Below, piece by piece: positions 25,577-33,431 of a DNA stretch of 50,277 nucleotides (within the stretch, counting starts at the first letter, position 1; each line of letters begins with the position of its first letter). Origin of the DNA: Bacillota bacterium. Its GTDB lineage: Bacteria > Bacillota > Bacilli > Alicyclobacillales > SLC66. The DNA lies in the NCBI GenBank assembly GCA_021821085.1, contig JAKACV010000019.1:1-50277 (forward strand). The letters are read 5' to 3'. The translations under genes and the position numbers were made by a program. Under the pieces are notes generated by a model that had not been told where the DNA came from, searched no databases, and saw nothing but the letters and a program-made list of their open reading frames with translations.

Positions 25577-26110
25577 TTGGTGAGATTCAAATACATGTTC
25601 TTAGGTGCGATTGCGCTTTCAAGCGTGGGTTTAACGGGTTGTGGTACGACTCAAGCGGTGAATCCGCCGTGGTTTTCGGTGAATAACACGACACAAACGG
25701 TGAACCTGACGGTTGCCGCCGGAACCAATTCGGTGAATGGCTACGCCAATTTTAATGGATATGCAAATGGTCAAATGACGGTGGACGTGCCTGCCGGCTA
25801 CACCGTAAAAGTGCATTTTGTCAATGATGGGGGCATCCCATTTGACATCGGAATTTATAATTCAGTTGATAAACTGGCGTTTTCTGGTGCAGGTGCTTCT
25901 GTTTCATCAATGGTGAACAATTCAGGAGCAGGTGTTTTTCCAGGTCAATCAAAAAACTTCCAGTTTGTTGCTTCGCAAGTCGGGAATTATCGTATGCAAG
26001 ACTTGCTTTTACGGATTGACGCCCAATCAAGACCGGAAAACTTTGGTATGTGGGATTGGTTTGACGTCACGAATGGAGGAACACCGCAGGTCGTGGTGTC
26101 GAACTCCTAG
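25577..26110 (+). CDS. Sulfocyanin-like lipoprotein without copper ligands
   Basis: 177-residue lipoprotein with lipobox LTGC (Cys22). The core FNGYANGQMTVDVPAGYTVK aligns well with the sulfocyanin at 3651 (FDGYANGQLVFTVPVGWTVQ). The type 1 copper ligands are gone. His130 of the homologue aligns with Phe89 (GIPFDIG). The C-x4-H-x4-M loop is replaced by a longer stretch with neither Cys nor His, and only the Met of FGMWDW (Met158) remains. It is probably a structural or docking subunit rather than an electron carrier. The start is TTG 25577 or GTG 25580, after GGGGGG. It is the first full gene of the oxidase operon. Confidence 0.75.
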   Translation: MVRFKYMFLGAIALSSVGLTGCGTTQAVNPPWFSVNNTTQTVNLTVAAGTNSVNGYANFNGYANGQMTVDVPAGYTVKVHFVNDGGIPFDIGIYNSVDKLAFSGAGASVSSMVNNSGAGVFPGQSKNFQFVASQVGNYRMQDLLLRIDAQSRPENFGMWDWFDVTNGGTPQVVVSNS

Positions 26111-26148
26111 TCAATAGTAAGATTAGGGCATGGGAGGGAGTTTGCACT

Positions 26149-26799
26149 ATGGATGGAGAAGATCGCGTGAACGGTTCTTCTGGAGCAGATGCGATGGACG
26201 TGAATTGGAGCCGACGCAGTTTCTTGATTGGCACGAGCAGTGTACTCGCGGCAAGTGCAATTGCACTGTTTGAGTCCTCAAACATTGCTAAGGCATTTTC
26301 TGCGCTCAATGGAGTGCAAGTTGATTCCGGAATGACTAAAGTATTTCAACAGGACTATTACTATATTCCGAACCAGATGACGTGGCGTGTAGGTACTCCT
26401 ATGACGTTACATATTCACAATTTGAGTACGACTCATTTTCATGAAATGCAAATCGGCCGAGGTGGGTTTCAGCGAGACCCAAACTACTTCACGGATTTGC
26501 GTATCCAATTTAAACAAGACTTCTGGGATGGTGTTCCGGTGACCATTGAGGAAGAGCATTGGGTAGACAATCTTGTGACAAACAAAGCCATCGTCACCTC
26601 ATTGCCGAAGACTGGTCCATGGTTGATTACAGGTGCGGGAAATGGAAACTTTAGTCCAACGCTGCGCCCAGGTGGAAGTATTTCGCTGAAATTTACCGTT
26701 CCAAATAAACCGGGTGTATGGGAATATGGTTGCTTTGTTCAAGGCTTTATTCATTATGCAGATGGGATGAAAGGTACGATTGATATATTACCTGCTTAA
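26149..26799 (+). CDS. Tat-exported cupredoxin
   Basis: 216 residues with a clear twin-arginine signal (SRRSFLIG, residues 21-28) and hydrophobic stretch, then a single cupredoxin domain. The candidate type 1 copper ligands are His96 or His98 (THFHEM), Cys195, His202 and Met207 (C-x6-H-x4-M near the C-terminus). Export by Tat suggests it folds, possibly with its copper, before crossing the membrane. It lies between the ligand-free sulfocyanin and oxidase subunit II, so it is the likely electron donor to the CuA site. GGGAGGG lies upstream of ATG 26149. Confidence 0.8.
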   Translation: MDGEDRVNGSSGADAMDVNWSRRSFLIGTSSVLAASAIALFESSNIAKAFSALNGVQVDSGMTKVFQQDYYYIPNQMTWRVGTPMTLHIHNLSTTHFHEMQIGRGGFQRDPNYFTDLRIQFKQDFWDGVPVTIEEEHWVDNLVTNKAIVTSLPKTGPWLITGAGNGNFSPTLRPGGSISLKFTVPNKPGVWEYGCFVQGFIHYADGMKGTIDILPA

Positions 26800-26861
26800 T
26801 TGGGACATGCATTGATGTAAGCGAGTTCGCATGGATCGCAGGGTAAAGGAGGTCTCCAGCA

Positions 26862-27665
26862 GTGGCTGAACTGCTGACTTTTGGCGTGTTATGGGTAGTG
26901 TTTTCTGTGCTTGGGGAGCTCGGCGTCAGCGCTTGGGGACATGACTTCTATTTCTATACGGCATCCACTCAAGCATTGGATGGGGTGAACGCAAGCGTTT
27001 TCCTCTTTCGCTTTCTAACACCTATTTTTGTGTTTGTTGTGCTCATGCTTCTCTATATTCCGATTCGTGCGAGGCGTCGTTCAAACGAGAGCGTTCTTCG
27101 TGGCAAGGGTGCAAGATTTAACGCGACCTACGTGACAATTTGGGTAACGTTATCCTTGGCCGTTAACCTTTTGTTCTTTGTGCATCCCACAACATCTGCA
27201 GCGGAGCAATTATTTCAAGAAATGAGTCCGCAGGCAACTCAAAATGCTCTTGTGGTAGACGTTGTGGCACGGCAATGGGAATGGTATTTCTCCTACCCAC
27301 AGTATGGAATTAAGAATGCGTTAAACGCAAATGGCAATAACGTATTGTATCTACCCGTGAATAGACCTGTGAAATTTGTACTTCGATCTTATGATCCAAA
27401 TCATCCTTATGCACTTGGAGAAGATGTGATTCACTCCTTTTGGATACCTGCATTTGGTGAAAAAATGGATGTGATCCCAGGTGAGACGCGCATCATGGTG
27501 GCAACGCCAACAAAGATTGCGTCAACCGAGACAAATCCTGAAATGCGCGTACAGTGCGCGGAAGTGTGTGGACCGGGACATCCGTATATGTACGCTACAG
27601 TACACGTTGTGAGCAACTCAGCATTTCAACAATGGGTGTCTCAACAGCTTAAGGCTGGTAACTAA
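26862..27665 (+). CDS. Cytochrome c oxidase-type subunit II with CuA site
   Basis: 267 residues with about three membrane segments before the periplasmic-side cupredoxin domain. All CuA ligands are present: His191 (DVIHSFW), Cys232, Glu234, Cys236, His240 and Met243. The aromatic electron-entry patch is QWEWYFSYPQYG. No cytochrome c domain is fused, and no cytochrome c gene is in the window, which fits reduction by a cupredoxin. Start is GTG 26862 with AAAGGAGG upstream. Confidence 0.9.
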   Translation: MAELLTFGVLWVVFSVLGELGVSAWGHDFYFYTASTQALDGVNASVFLFRFLTPIFVFVVLMLLYIPIRARRRSNESVLRGKGARFNATYVTIWVTLSLAVNLLFFVHPTTSAAEQLFQEMSPQATQNALVVDVVARQWEWYFSYPQYGIKNALNANGNNVLYLPVNRPVKFVLRSYDPNHPYALGEDVIHSFWIPAFGEKMDVIPGETRIMVATPTKIASTETNPEMRVQCAEVCGPGHPYMYATVHVVSNSAFQQWVSQQLKAGN

Positions 27666-27674
27666 GGGAGGAAG

Positions 27675-29552
27675 ATGCGCATGAGCGTGGCAAGGATTGG
27701 CGGTGCGCCCTTACCACTTCGTAGAAAAAAGATGATGCCGCCGGTTATTCGAGGATTACTATGGGCTGGCATCGGGTTTCTGGTGATTAATTGTCTCGTC
27801 GCTTACGTTCTTGATCCTGGTTATGGTACGCCTTTTATTACTCAACCGTCCGTCGTATTTGGATGGCTTGCAGCGCTTGCGGGGTGGCTCCTTGGAATTG
27901 GTGGTTTAGAAAATGTTCTACTTCCAGCGTTTGGCATCTCTGTTCCAACAGTCGAAGTGCCTGGTTGGCGTAGATATTTTGGCTATAGCACAAATCATAA
28001 AGTGATCGGTATTCAGTATCTTGTTTCCTCAACGGCCGGTTTTTTTATTGCTGGTCTTGCAGCGATGTTTATGCGGATTCAGTTAATGGGTAACCATATG
28101 TGGTTCTTTCCGTACGCGGGTCAATATATTGAGACGGTAGGTATTCACGGAACCATCATGATGTTCTCTGTGGGTACTGTCGCTTTGGTCGGAGGACTCG
28201 GGAACTATGTGATTCCGATGATGATCGGTTCAAATTCTTCTGCGTTTCCGCGGATGTCAGCACTCAGTGTGTGGTTTGTTCCAGCGGGGATTATGACTGT
28301 TATTTTAAGTCCGCTGCTCGGGCAATGGACTACTGGCTGGCGTGGTTATGAGCCATTAGCACAAAATGATCCGAATGGGATCTTGTTCTATTACTTAGGG
28401 GTCTTTGCGTTAACCTTGTCGTCTTTGCTGGTCTCAATAAATCTTACGTCGACCATCTTGTTTAAACGTGCCAAGGGGTTAACTTGGAATCGTCTGCCGA
28501 TGTATGCGTGGGGGATTCTTACAGTCAGCCTTCTGAATATCATTTGGCTTCCTGAGATTGAACTCACTTTTGTTTTGGCTATACTTGATCGCGTTGTGCC
28601 ATTGCCATTCTTTACGGCAGTTGGCAGTCCGATGACCTATTTAGAACTTTTTTGGTTATTTGGTCATCCGGAAGTTTATATCATCGTGGTTCCGGCTTTT
28701 GCGATTTGGATGGAGATCATACCTGTCATGGCGCGAAAACCTCTTTTTGCGCGAGAGTGGGGGATAATTGGACTTATTTTCGTCATGCTTCTCAGTGGAC
28801 TGGTGTGGGCGCACCACATGTTTACCAATATGCGACTGACGGAAATGTTGCCCTTCTCGTTCTTTACGGAGATGATCTCGATTCCCACGGGATTCGCCTA
28901 CATGGTTGTTATTGGAACTATTTGGCGTTCGAGATTCCGCCTGACGGTACCTTCACTTTTTGTTCTTATGAGTATGTTTAACTTCCTTATTGGAGGAATG
29001 ACGGGTGTCTTCCTGGCTGACCCTGTCATTAATCTGCAGTTGCACGATACATTCTTCGTAGTTGCTCACTTTCACTTTACGGTTATTGGTGGAATGGTAT
29101 TTACATGGCTTGCAGCGATGTATTATTGGCTACCGAAATTCTCTGGGCGCATCTATAATTCAAAAATGGGGATTCTCGGAGCGATTTGGGTATTCATTGG
29201 TTTTGATGGCGCATTTGGCCTGATGTTTATCCAGGGGTTGCGTGGTATGAACCGGTGGGTTCCTGTCTATCCGCCGTATTTGCAAGGTCTCAACATCATC
29301 ATTTCAATTTTTGCATTTGTTTTGGGTCTTGGGTTCCTGTTCAATCTCATTCACGTCGTTTGGGCGATGAAGTCGGGGAAAAAAGTTCAGGAAAACCCTT
29401 GGCAGTCAAAGACCTTGGAATGGCAAACTGCCTCGCCGCCAGAAGAAGAATCCTTTGCTGCGGCGCCAGTGATTACAGGATCGTTTTATGACTATGAGGA
29501 TACCGATGGAACATACACGATCCCGACAGCACCAGATCCTGTTTCAATGTGA
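27675..29552 (+). CDS. Haem-copper oxidase subunit I (A-type-like, divergent proton channels)
   Basis: 625 residues. Low-spin haem ligand His158 and the conserved His at 467 or 465, CuB ligands His331, His380 and His381, and cross-link Tyr335 (HPEVY, with Glu333) are all visible. It has an N-terminal extension of about 100 residues with two extra membrane segments before WRRYFGYSTNHKVIG. The D-channel Asp (in APDMAFPR of standard enzymes) is replaced by Ser188 (SNSSAFPR). The K-channel Lys (PTGIKVF) is replaced by Ala408 (PTGFAYM). Oxygen reduction is therefore likely, but proton pumping is doubtful or uses another route. It starts 9 bases after subunit II, with AGGGAGG upstream. Confidence 0.9.
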   Translation: MRMSVARIGGAPLPLRRKKMMPPVIRGLLWAGIGFLVINCLVAYVLDPGYGTPFITQPSVVFGWLAALAGWLLGIGGLENVLLPAFGISVPTVEVPGWRRYFGYSTNHKVIGIQYLVSSTAGFFIAGLAAMFMRIQLMGNHMWFFPYAGQYIETVGIHGTIMMFSVGTVALVGGLGNYVIPMMIGSNSSAFPRMSALSVWFVPAGIMTVILSPLLGQWTTGWRGYEPLAQNDPNGILFYYLGVFALTLSSLLVSINLTSTILFKRAKGLTWNRLPMYAWGILTVSLLNIIWLPEIELTFVLAILDRVVPLPFFTAVGSPMTYLELFWLFGHPEVYIIVVPAFAIWMEIIPVMARKPLFAREWGIIGLIFVMLLSGLVWAHHMFTNMRLTEMLPFSFFTEMISIPTGFAYMVVIGTIWRSRFRLTVPSLFVLMSMFNFLIGGMTGVFLADPVINLQLHDTFFVVAHFHFTVIGGMVFTWLAAMYYWLPKFSGRIYNSKMGILGAIWVFIGFDGAFGLMFIQGLRGMNRWVPVYPPYLQGLNIIISIFAFVLGLGFLFNLIHVVWAMKSGKKVQENPWQSKTLEWQTASPPEEESFAAAPVITGSFYDYEDTDGTYTIPTAPDPVSM

Positions 29553-29575
29553 CACAACGAGGTGGAGGTGAATTT

Positions 29576-30154
29576 ATGACGTCAAGGACTGCAGAGGGAA
29601 CGAATTTATCTGGCTATCATGTCGAGATCCAGATTGAGAAACGAAAAATGCGCTCTGCTTTTGCGATTTTCTTGTTCAGTATGTCTGTCCCGTATTTCAT
29701 GATTATCAATTTGCGGTATATCATGATCGGTAGTTTTGTGCCACCTGCACTGGACCAGGTGACAGGTGCGATACAAACGATATTGTTGGTGATTAGTTTA
29801 TTCACCGCAGTGGCGTCTGTTCGTCGCATGCAAAAAGTGGATGGAGTCGGGTACAAGCGGATGATTGATGCTACCCTGCTGATTGGTGGAATCGGAACGC
29901 TGATGCAAGTGTATGAACTGTGGTACCATCCAATGAATCCGATGTCGCATTATGGCGAGAGTTTTCTTGCAACCATTGGTCTAGCGATCGTCATGGGGAT
30001 TATAGGATTGTTTGTTCTTGTAGCAGGTCGGGAACGCGTAAAGCGCGTAGGCGTCACAGATGAAAAGCAACTTGGATATGAACTCGCGAGTTGGTTTTGG
30101 GTTTTTACTGTGATTACTTGGTTAGCGCTCTACATCGAACTCTATCTTTTGTGA
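29576..30154 (+). CDS. Oxidase subunit III-like membrane protein
   Basis: About 192 residues with five predicted membrane segments, ending ELASWFWVFTVITWLALYIELYLL-like hydrophobic sequence as in short CoxC/subunit III proteins. Similarity is mainly in layout and position after subunit I. ATG 29576 has GAGGTGGAGGTG upstream; the frame is open from 29549 and overlaps the subunit I stop. Confidence 0.65.
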   Translation: MTSRTAEGTNLSGYHVEIQIEKRKMRSAFAIFLFSMSVPYFMIINLRYIMIGSFVPPALDQVTGAIQTILLVISLFTAVASVRRMQKVDGVGYKRMIDATLLIGGIGTLMQVYELWYHPMNPMSHYGESFLATIGLAIVMGIIGLFVLVAGRERVKRVGVTDEKQLGYELASWFWVFTVITWLALYIELYLL

Positions 30155-30175
30155 TTCTGGAGAGGGGAGTACGAT

Positions 30176-30379
30176 ATGGGAAACTTTTGGCCGACACTTC
30201 CGATTAAAATTCCTTATAGTCAAGGTGAGCCGCTCTGGTGGGATATCGTCTTTTGGATCTTTCAGGTGGTTATTATGACTACACTTGTTTTGTTGCTCAT
30301 TCGTTGGGCAACGCGAATTGACCGCATGAGAGAAGAACAGGACCCGACGGATGCCGGTATTCCTGTGAAAAAGGGTTAA
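30176..30379 (+). CDS. Small single-span membrane protein of the oxidase operon
   Basis: 67 residues with one hydrophobic helix (DIVFWIFQVVIMTTLVLLLI) followed by a charged tail. GAGAGGGGAG lies upstream of ATG 30176. It is probably a small oxidase-associated subunit, comparable in position to subunit IV of bacterial oxidases; no sequence family is recognised. Confidence 0.6.
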   Translation: MGNFWPTLPIKIPYSQGEPLWWDIVFWIFQVVIMTTLVLLLIRWATRIDRMREEQDPTDAGIPVKKG

Positions 30380-30386
30380 CATGAAT

Positions 30387-30451
30387 GGCGCTATGCGCCT
30401 AAAGATAGAGTGGCGGTCAAGCCCGGACATGAGTCTTTGGCTGAGACCGCC
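30387..30451 (+). other. Two hairpins in the intercistronic gap
   Basis: GGCGC-TAT-GCGCC (30387-30399) is a perfect 5-bp stem. It is followed by a longer structure, GGCGGTC (30412-30418) pairing with GACCGCC (30445-30451), extended by AGCC/GGCT inside. There is no T run, so it is more likely an RNA-processing or stability element than a terminator. Confidence 0.45.
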
Positions 30452-30486
30452 TGCTCCCGTTTTCTTGCGAAATGGAGGGATGAGTG

Positions 30487-30879
30487 ATGCGTGTAGCAGC
30501 GATAGTGCTCACGTTTGTCGGATCTGTACTCGGATTTCTAGTAGCGCTCGCGGAAAGTGGATTGCAAATTGGGATGTTTTATTTCCCTCAAATTAAGACT
30601 ACTGATTGGCTGAACTGGATCACAGTCTTCTTTTCACTTGTCGCTCTGAGTTCGATTTTTTTGATGTGGAAATGGCCTAAACTCGCTATGTCTTTGCTTG
30701 GAATTGCAACGATTGGAGGCATTTTGGGGGCACTCACCGTGTGGGAAGTTCCGGGAACTTTTTTGTTCACAGGTTTCATTTTGCTTTTGATTTCACATGT
30801 TGGCTTACATGACGAAGAACTCTTCATGGCATTAGAAGCGGGACCAACGGAGGGTGTATCACATGAAACTCTTAAATAA
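30487..30879 (+). CDS. Hypothetical membrane protein, four spans
   Basis: About 130 residues with four predicted membrane segments and a short cytoplasmic tail, resembling DUF4064-type proteins in layout only. ATG 30487 sits at good distance from GGAGGG; GTG 30484 is possible. It overlaps the start of the next gene. Its role in the oxidase operon is unknown. Confidence 0.6.
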   Translation: MRVAAIVLTFVGSVLGFLVALAESGLQIGMFYFPQIKTTDWLNWITVFFSLVALSSIFLMWKWPKLAMSLLGIATIGGILGALTVWEVPGTFLFTGFILLLISHVGLHDEELFMALEAGPTEGVSHETLK

Positions 30880-31486
30880 TTTACCCACGCAAATCGGAGT
30901 GGCTGTTTTGTTGCTTGGTGCATGCCTGTTTATTCCACTCACATCAAGCTTAGGACAAGGCATTACGGAACGCGTGATCCTGTCTTGGCGTGGTCTTGAC
31001 AATCTTACCACCGGTCAAACCTCATTGCAGATTCAGTATCAAGGGGATCCAGCCGTTGATTTGGTCCTTCCCACTGTATCAAGAAACTTGTTTAGTGTAC
31101 CTTTGTCGTCCAGCTTAGTTGCAACGCCCATAGATAATGTAGCAATTATTGAAGCTCTATATAAAGTTCATCCGCATTTGGTCGAAAGTCTGCTTGGAAC
31201 GTATGGCAATGTCGAATCGATTACAAATATTTTTCCACACTATCCTGTTGCCTTTCCCGTTTCAACACTCAAGACACTGGGAGCAATGAAGGTCAATCCA
31301 GACTTGTTTGGGGGCCCGGATATTCCACCAGGAAGTGTACCCTATGCACATTTAATCGGTGGTGTACTTCATATTGATACACTTCCAGATCAAAATACGC
31401 TCGTTCAATGCGCACCAGGAGTATTGCCTTATGAATTAGTCTCTCTCAATCATCAAGTGGCTGGTAGCGGAGGTGCCCCTGCATGA
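30863..31486 (+). CDS. Hypothetical exported or membrane-anchored protein
   Basis: About 207 residues with an N-terminal hydrophobic segment (IGVAVLLLGACLFIPLTSS) and then a soluble, Pro- and Val-rich extracytoplasmic domain without cysteine pairs or haem motif. One cysteine (VQCAPG) lies near the C-terminus. GGAGGG lies upstream of ATG 30863, inside the previous gene. Its stop overlaps the ctaG start (ATGA). No family recognised. Confidence 0.6.
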   Translation: MKLLNNLPTQIGVAVLLLGACLFIPLTSSLGQGITERVILSWRGLDNLTTGQTSLQIQYQGDPAVDLVLPTVSRNLFSVPLSSSLVATPIDNVAIIEALYKVHPHLVESLLGTYGNVESITNIFPHYPVAFPVSTLKTLGAMKVNPDLFGGPDIPPGSVPYAHLIGGVLHIDTLPDQNTLVQCAPGVLPYELVSLNHQVAGSGGAPA

Positions 31487-32283
31487 CGGCGCAGCAGTTT
31501 TGGGGTATAGGATTTGTTTCTCTTTGGCATCCGAACGTTCTCCTTGAATCAATCTTGATTCAAGGAGTTTACTTATGGCTCGTTAGAGGTTCGGGTAAAC
31601 GTTTCTTCGCAAATGCAATGCCTGCAAGTTACTTGCAAATAGCAAGTTTTTTATTCGGGATGTGGATATTTTATTTGGCGTTTGGAAGTCCAATAGACTA
31701 TCTCGCGGATCACTTGTTATTTAGTGCGTACATGTTGCAAAATATCCTTGAAATGATTGCCATGACACCGTTCCTTTTACTTGGTTTACCGGCGTGGCTG
31801 ATTGAACCTGTTGTCGCACCTCTGATTCGGACTAGGCTATACAAAAAGTTAGTAAAGCCGGTTGTGAGGGCATTGGCATTTAACGTAATTTTCGTTGTGT
31901 TTCATCTTCCACCAGTCTTTAATCAAACAATGGTTCATCCATGGCTACATGTACTCGAACATTGCGTCTTTTTCATTTCAGCGAGCTTTTTATGGATGCC
32001 GATTGTCAGCCCTACTGCATTGATACAACGCTTGCGACCTGCAGCGCAGGTTGTGTATGTTTTTTTTGCAGGAAATTTCTTGATGCCGCTGATCATTCTC
32101 TTGTTGTTTACGCAAAATGTATTATATGAATTTTATTTGAAAGTACCACGCGTATTTGGTATGTCGCTCTTGGGCGATCAGCAACTCGGTTTACTCGTCA
32201 TGCTCGTCGGAATGATTATTCCCTTCTTCAGTCTTGGGGTATATGCCTATTCACGCTATGACAATATTCTTTTATACCGATAG
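31483..32283 (+). CDS. ctaG: CtaG-type oxidase assembly protein
   Basis: 266 residues with about seven membrane segments, of the caa3-type CtaG family needed for CuB assembly in Bacillus-type oxidases. Typical features are HLLFSAYMLQNILEM, then the LLLGLPAWL loop and WLHVLEHCVFFISASFLWMPIV. Some His positions of the family are replaced. It is translationally coupled to the upstream gene by an ATGA overlap. A second CtaG paralogue is encoded on the opposite strand at 34526. Confidence 0.8.
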   Translation: MTAQQFWGIGFVSLWHPNVLLESILIQGVYLWLVRGSGKRFFANAMPASYLQIASFLFGMWIFYLAFGSPIDYLADHLLFSAYMLQNILEMIAMTPFLLLGLPAWLIEPVVAPLIRTRLYKKLVKPVVRALAFNVIFVVFHLPPVFNQTMVHPWLHVLEHCVFFISASFLWMPIVSPTALIQRLRPAAQVVYVFFAGNFLMPLIILLLFTQNVLYEFYLKVPRVFGMSLLGDQQLGLLVMLVGMIIPFFSLGVYAYSRYDNILLYR

Positions 32284-32346
32284 TGACAAGAGACGAGCAT
32301 TTGAGAGACGGAGTAGGGGTTCATTGCGCGAAAAGGGGATCTTTAA

Positions 32347-33417
32347 ATGAGTCAACTTGTCGACAATTACTATCTCTCACTTGGTGAAGTGATGTTTGCT
32401 TTTGGATTTTTAGTCGGGATTAAAGTAGGGTTAGGTTACGTGATGAACGCGATCATGAAAGTTTTGCGTGATGATCCAACACCAACTTCCGATCAGGTCG
32501 AGACGCCTGCAATAGTGGCAGATGATCCAGGACAACGTTCTATTGCTTTAGGACGCAGGACACTTTTCATAGGTCTTGCAACCGCGTGGACGTTTAGTGC
32601 TCTCATTCAAATTCTTCCTATGATGGTTATCGTGTCAAAACATCAATATCTTTCTCATGCGACAGAGTTTGATCCTATATGGCTTGTTCAATTCAGCACG
32701 TGGTTCAGTGGCGTTTGGTTTTGGGATTCCACTGCGGCGAATATTATTTCTATTTTAATACAAATATCGATTGCCCTTATCGTATATTTAGGCCGCAAAC
32801 ATTTTGTAGGAAAGATTGGAGTCTGGTTATCTCTCATTTTCGCTCTGTTACAGTGGATTTTTGGCGGAGGGGTGAACCATCTTTTTGCTGCACCCCATAT
32901 GGTGGCTGTTAACTTTCCAGGGAGTGCCTTGTTGGTTGTGGTCATTTCTGCGCTTCTACTCCTACCGACTACCTATTGGGAACAGGCTCGATTTACGATG
33001 TGGCTCACGAGAGCTGTTACTGGCTTCTATCTACTAGCAGCACTTTGGCAAATCACCGCGTTTGTACGAATGCCAATGACTGCGATGGCGTCTACTCTTG
33101 GTGTTCAGCATGATGCGTTTGCATTGATCTTAGTGACTGGTCAAGATTTATTCAGGCAAGAAATCACAACTTATGGAGCATGGATCATTGCGGGTCTCGC
33201 ACTCATATGGCTTTATGCCGCAGTCGTAAGTATCCGCTGGGTGCAATCTCGCGTTTCGATGATTCTTGTCATATTGCTATTTTTGATCGAATGGTGGTTT
33301 GTCGAGGGATTTGGTTGTGCACCACACTATCTGCTGAATGTGGGGATGATGCCATTACTCATGTTTTTGATGTGGTCGCTTCACCTTATGAACCATACGG
33401 CAAACATTCACAAATAA
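32347..33417 (+). CDS. Polytopic membrane protein, paralogue A of a tandem pair
   Basis: 356 residues with about nine membrane segments. It shares the pattern W-I-x-G-x-G-x-x-x-x-F ... P-G-S ... LLLPTTYWEQ with the following gene and has the same length and topology, so the two arose by duplication. His residues in VNHLFAAPHM and GCAPHYLL could bind metal or haem; this is a guess. AAAAGGGGAT lies upstream of ATG 32347. The family is unnamed to my knowledge; its place behind the oxidase genes suggests a role in electron transfer or assembly. Confidence 0.6.
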   Translation: MSQLVDNYYLSLGEVMFAFGFLVGIKVGLGYVMNAIMKVLRDDPTPTSDQVETPAIVADDPGQRSIALGRRTLFIGLATAWTFSALIQILPMMVIVSKHQYLSHATEFDPIWLVQFSTWFSGVWFWDSTAANIISILIQISIALIVYLGRKHFVGKIGVWLSLIFALLQWIFGGGVNHLFAAPHMVAVNFPGSALLVVVISALLLLPTTYWEQARFTMWLTRAVTGFYLLAALWQITAFVRMPMTAMASTLGVQHDAFALILVTGQDLFRQEITTYGAWIIAGLALIWLYAAVVSIRWVQSRVSMILVILLFLIEWWFVEGFGCAPHYLLNVGMMPLLMFLMWSLHLMNHTANIHK

Positions 33418-33431
33418 GGGGGGACTACTTC

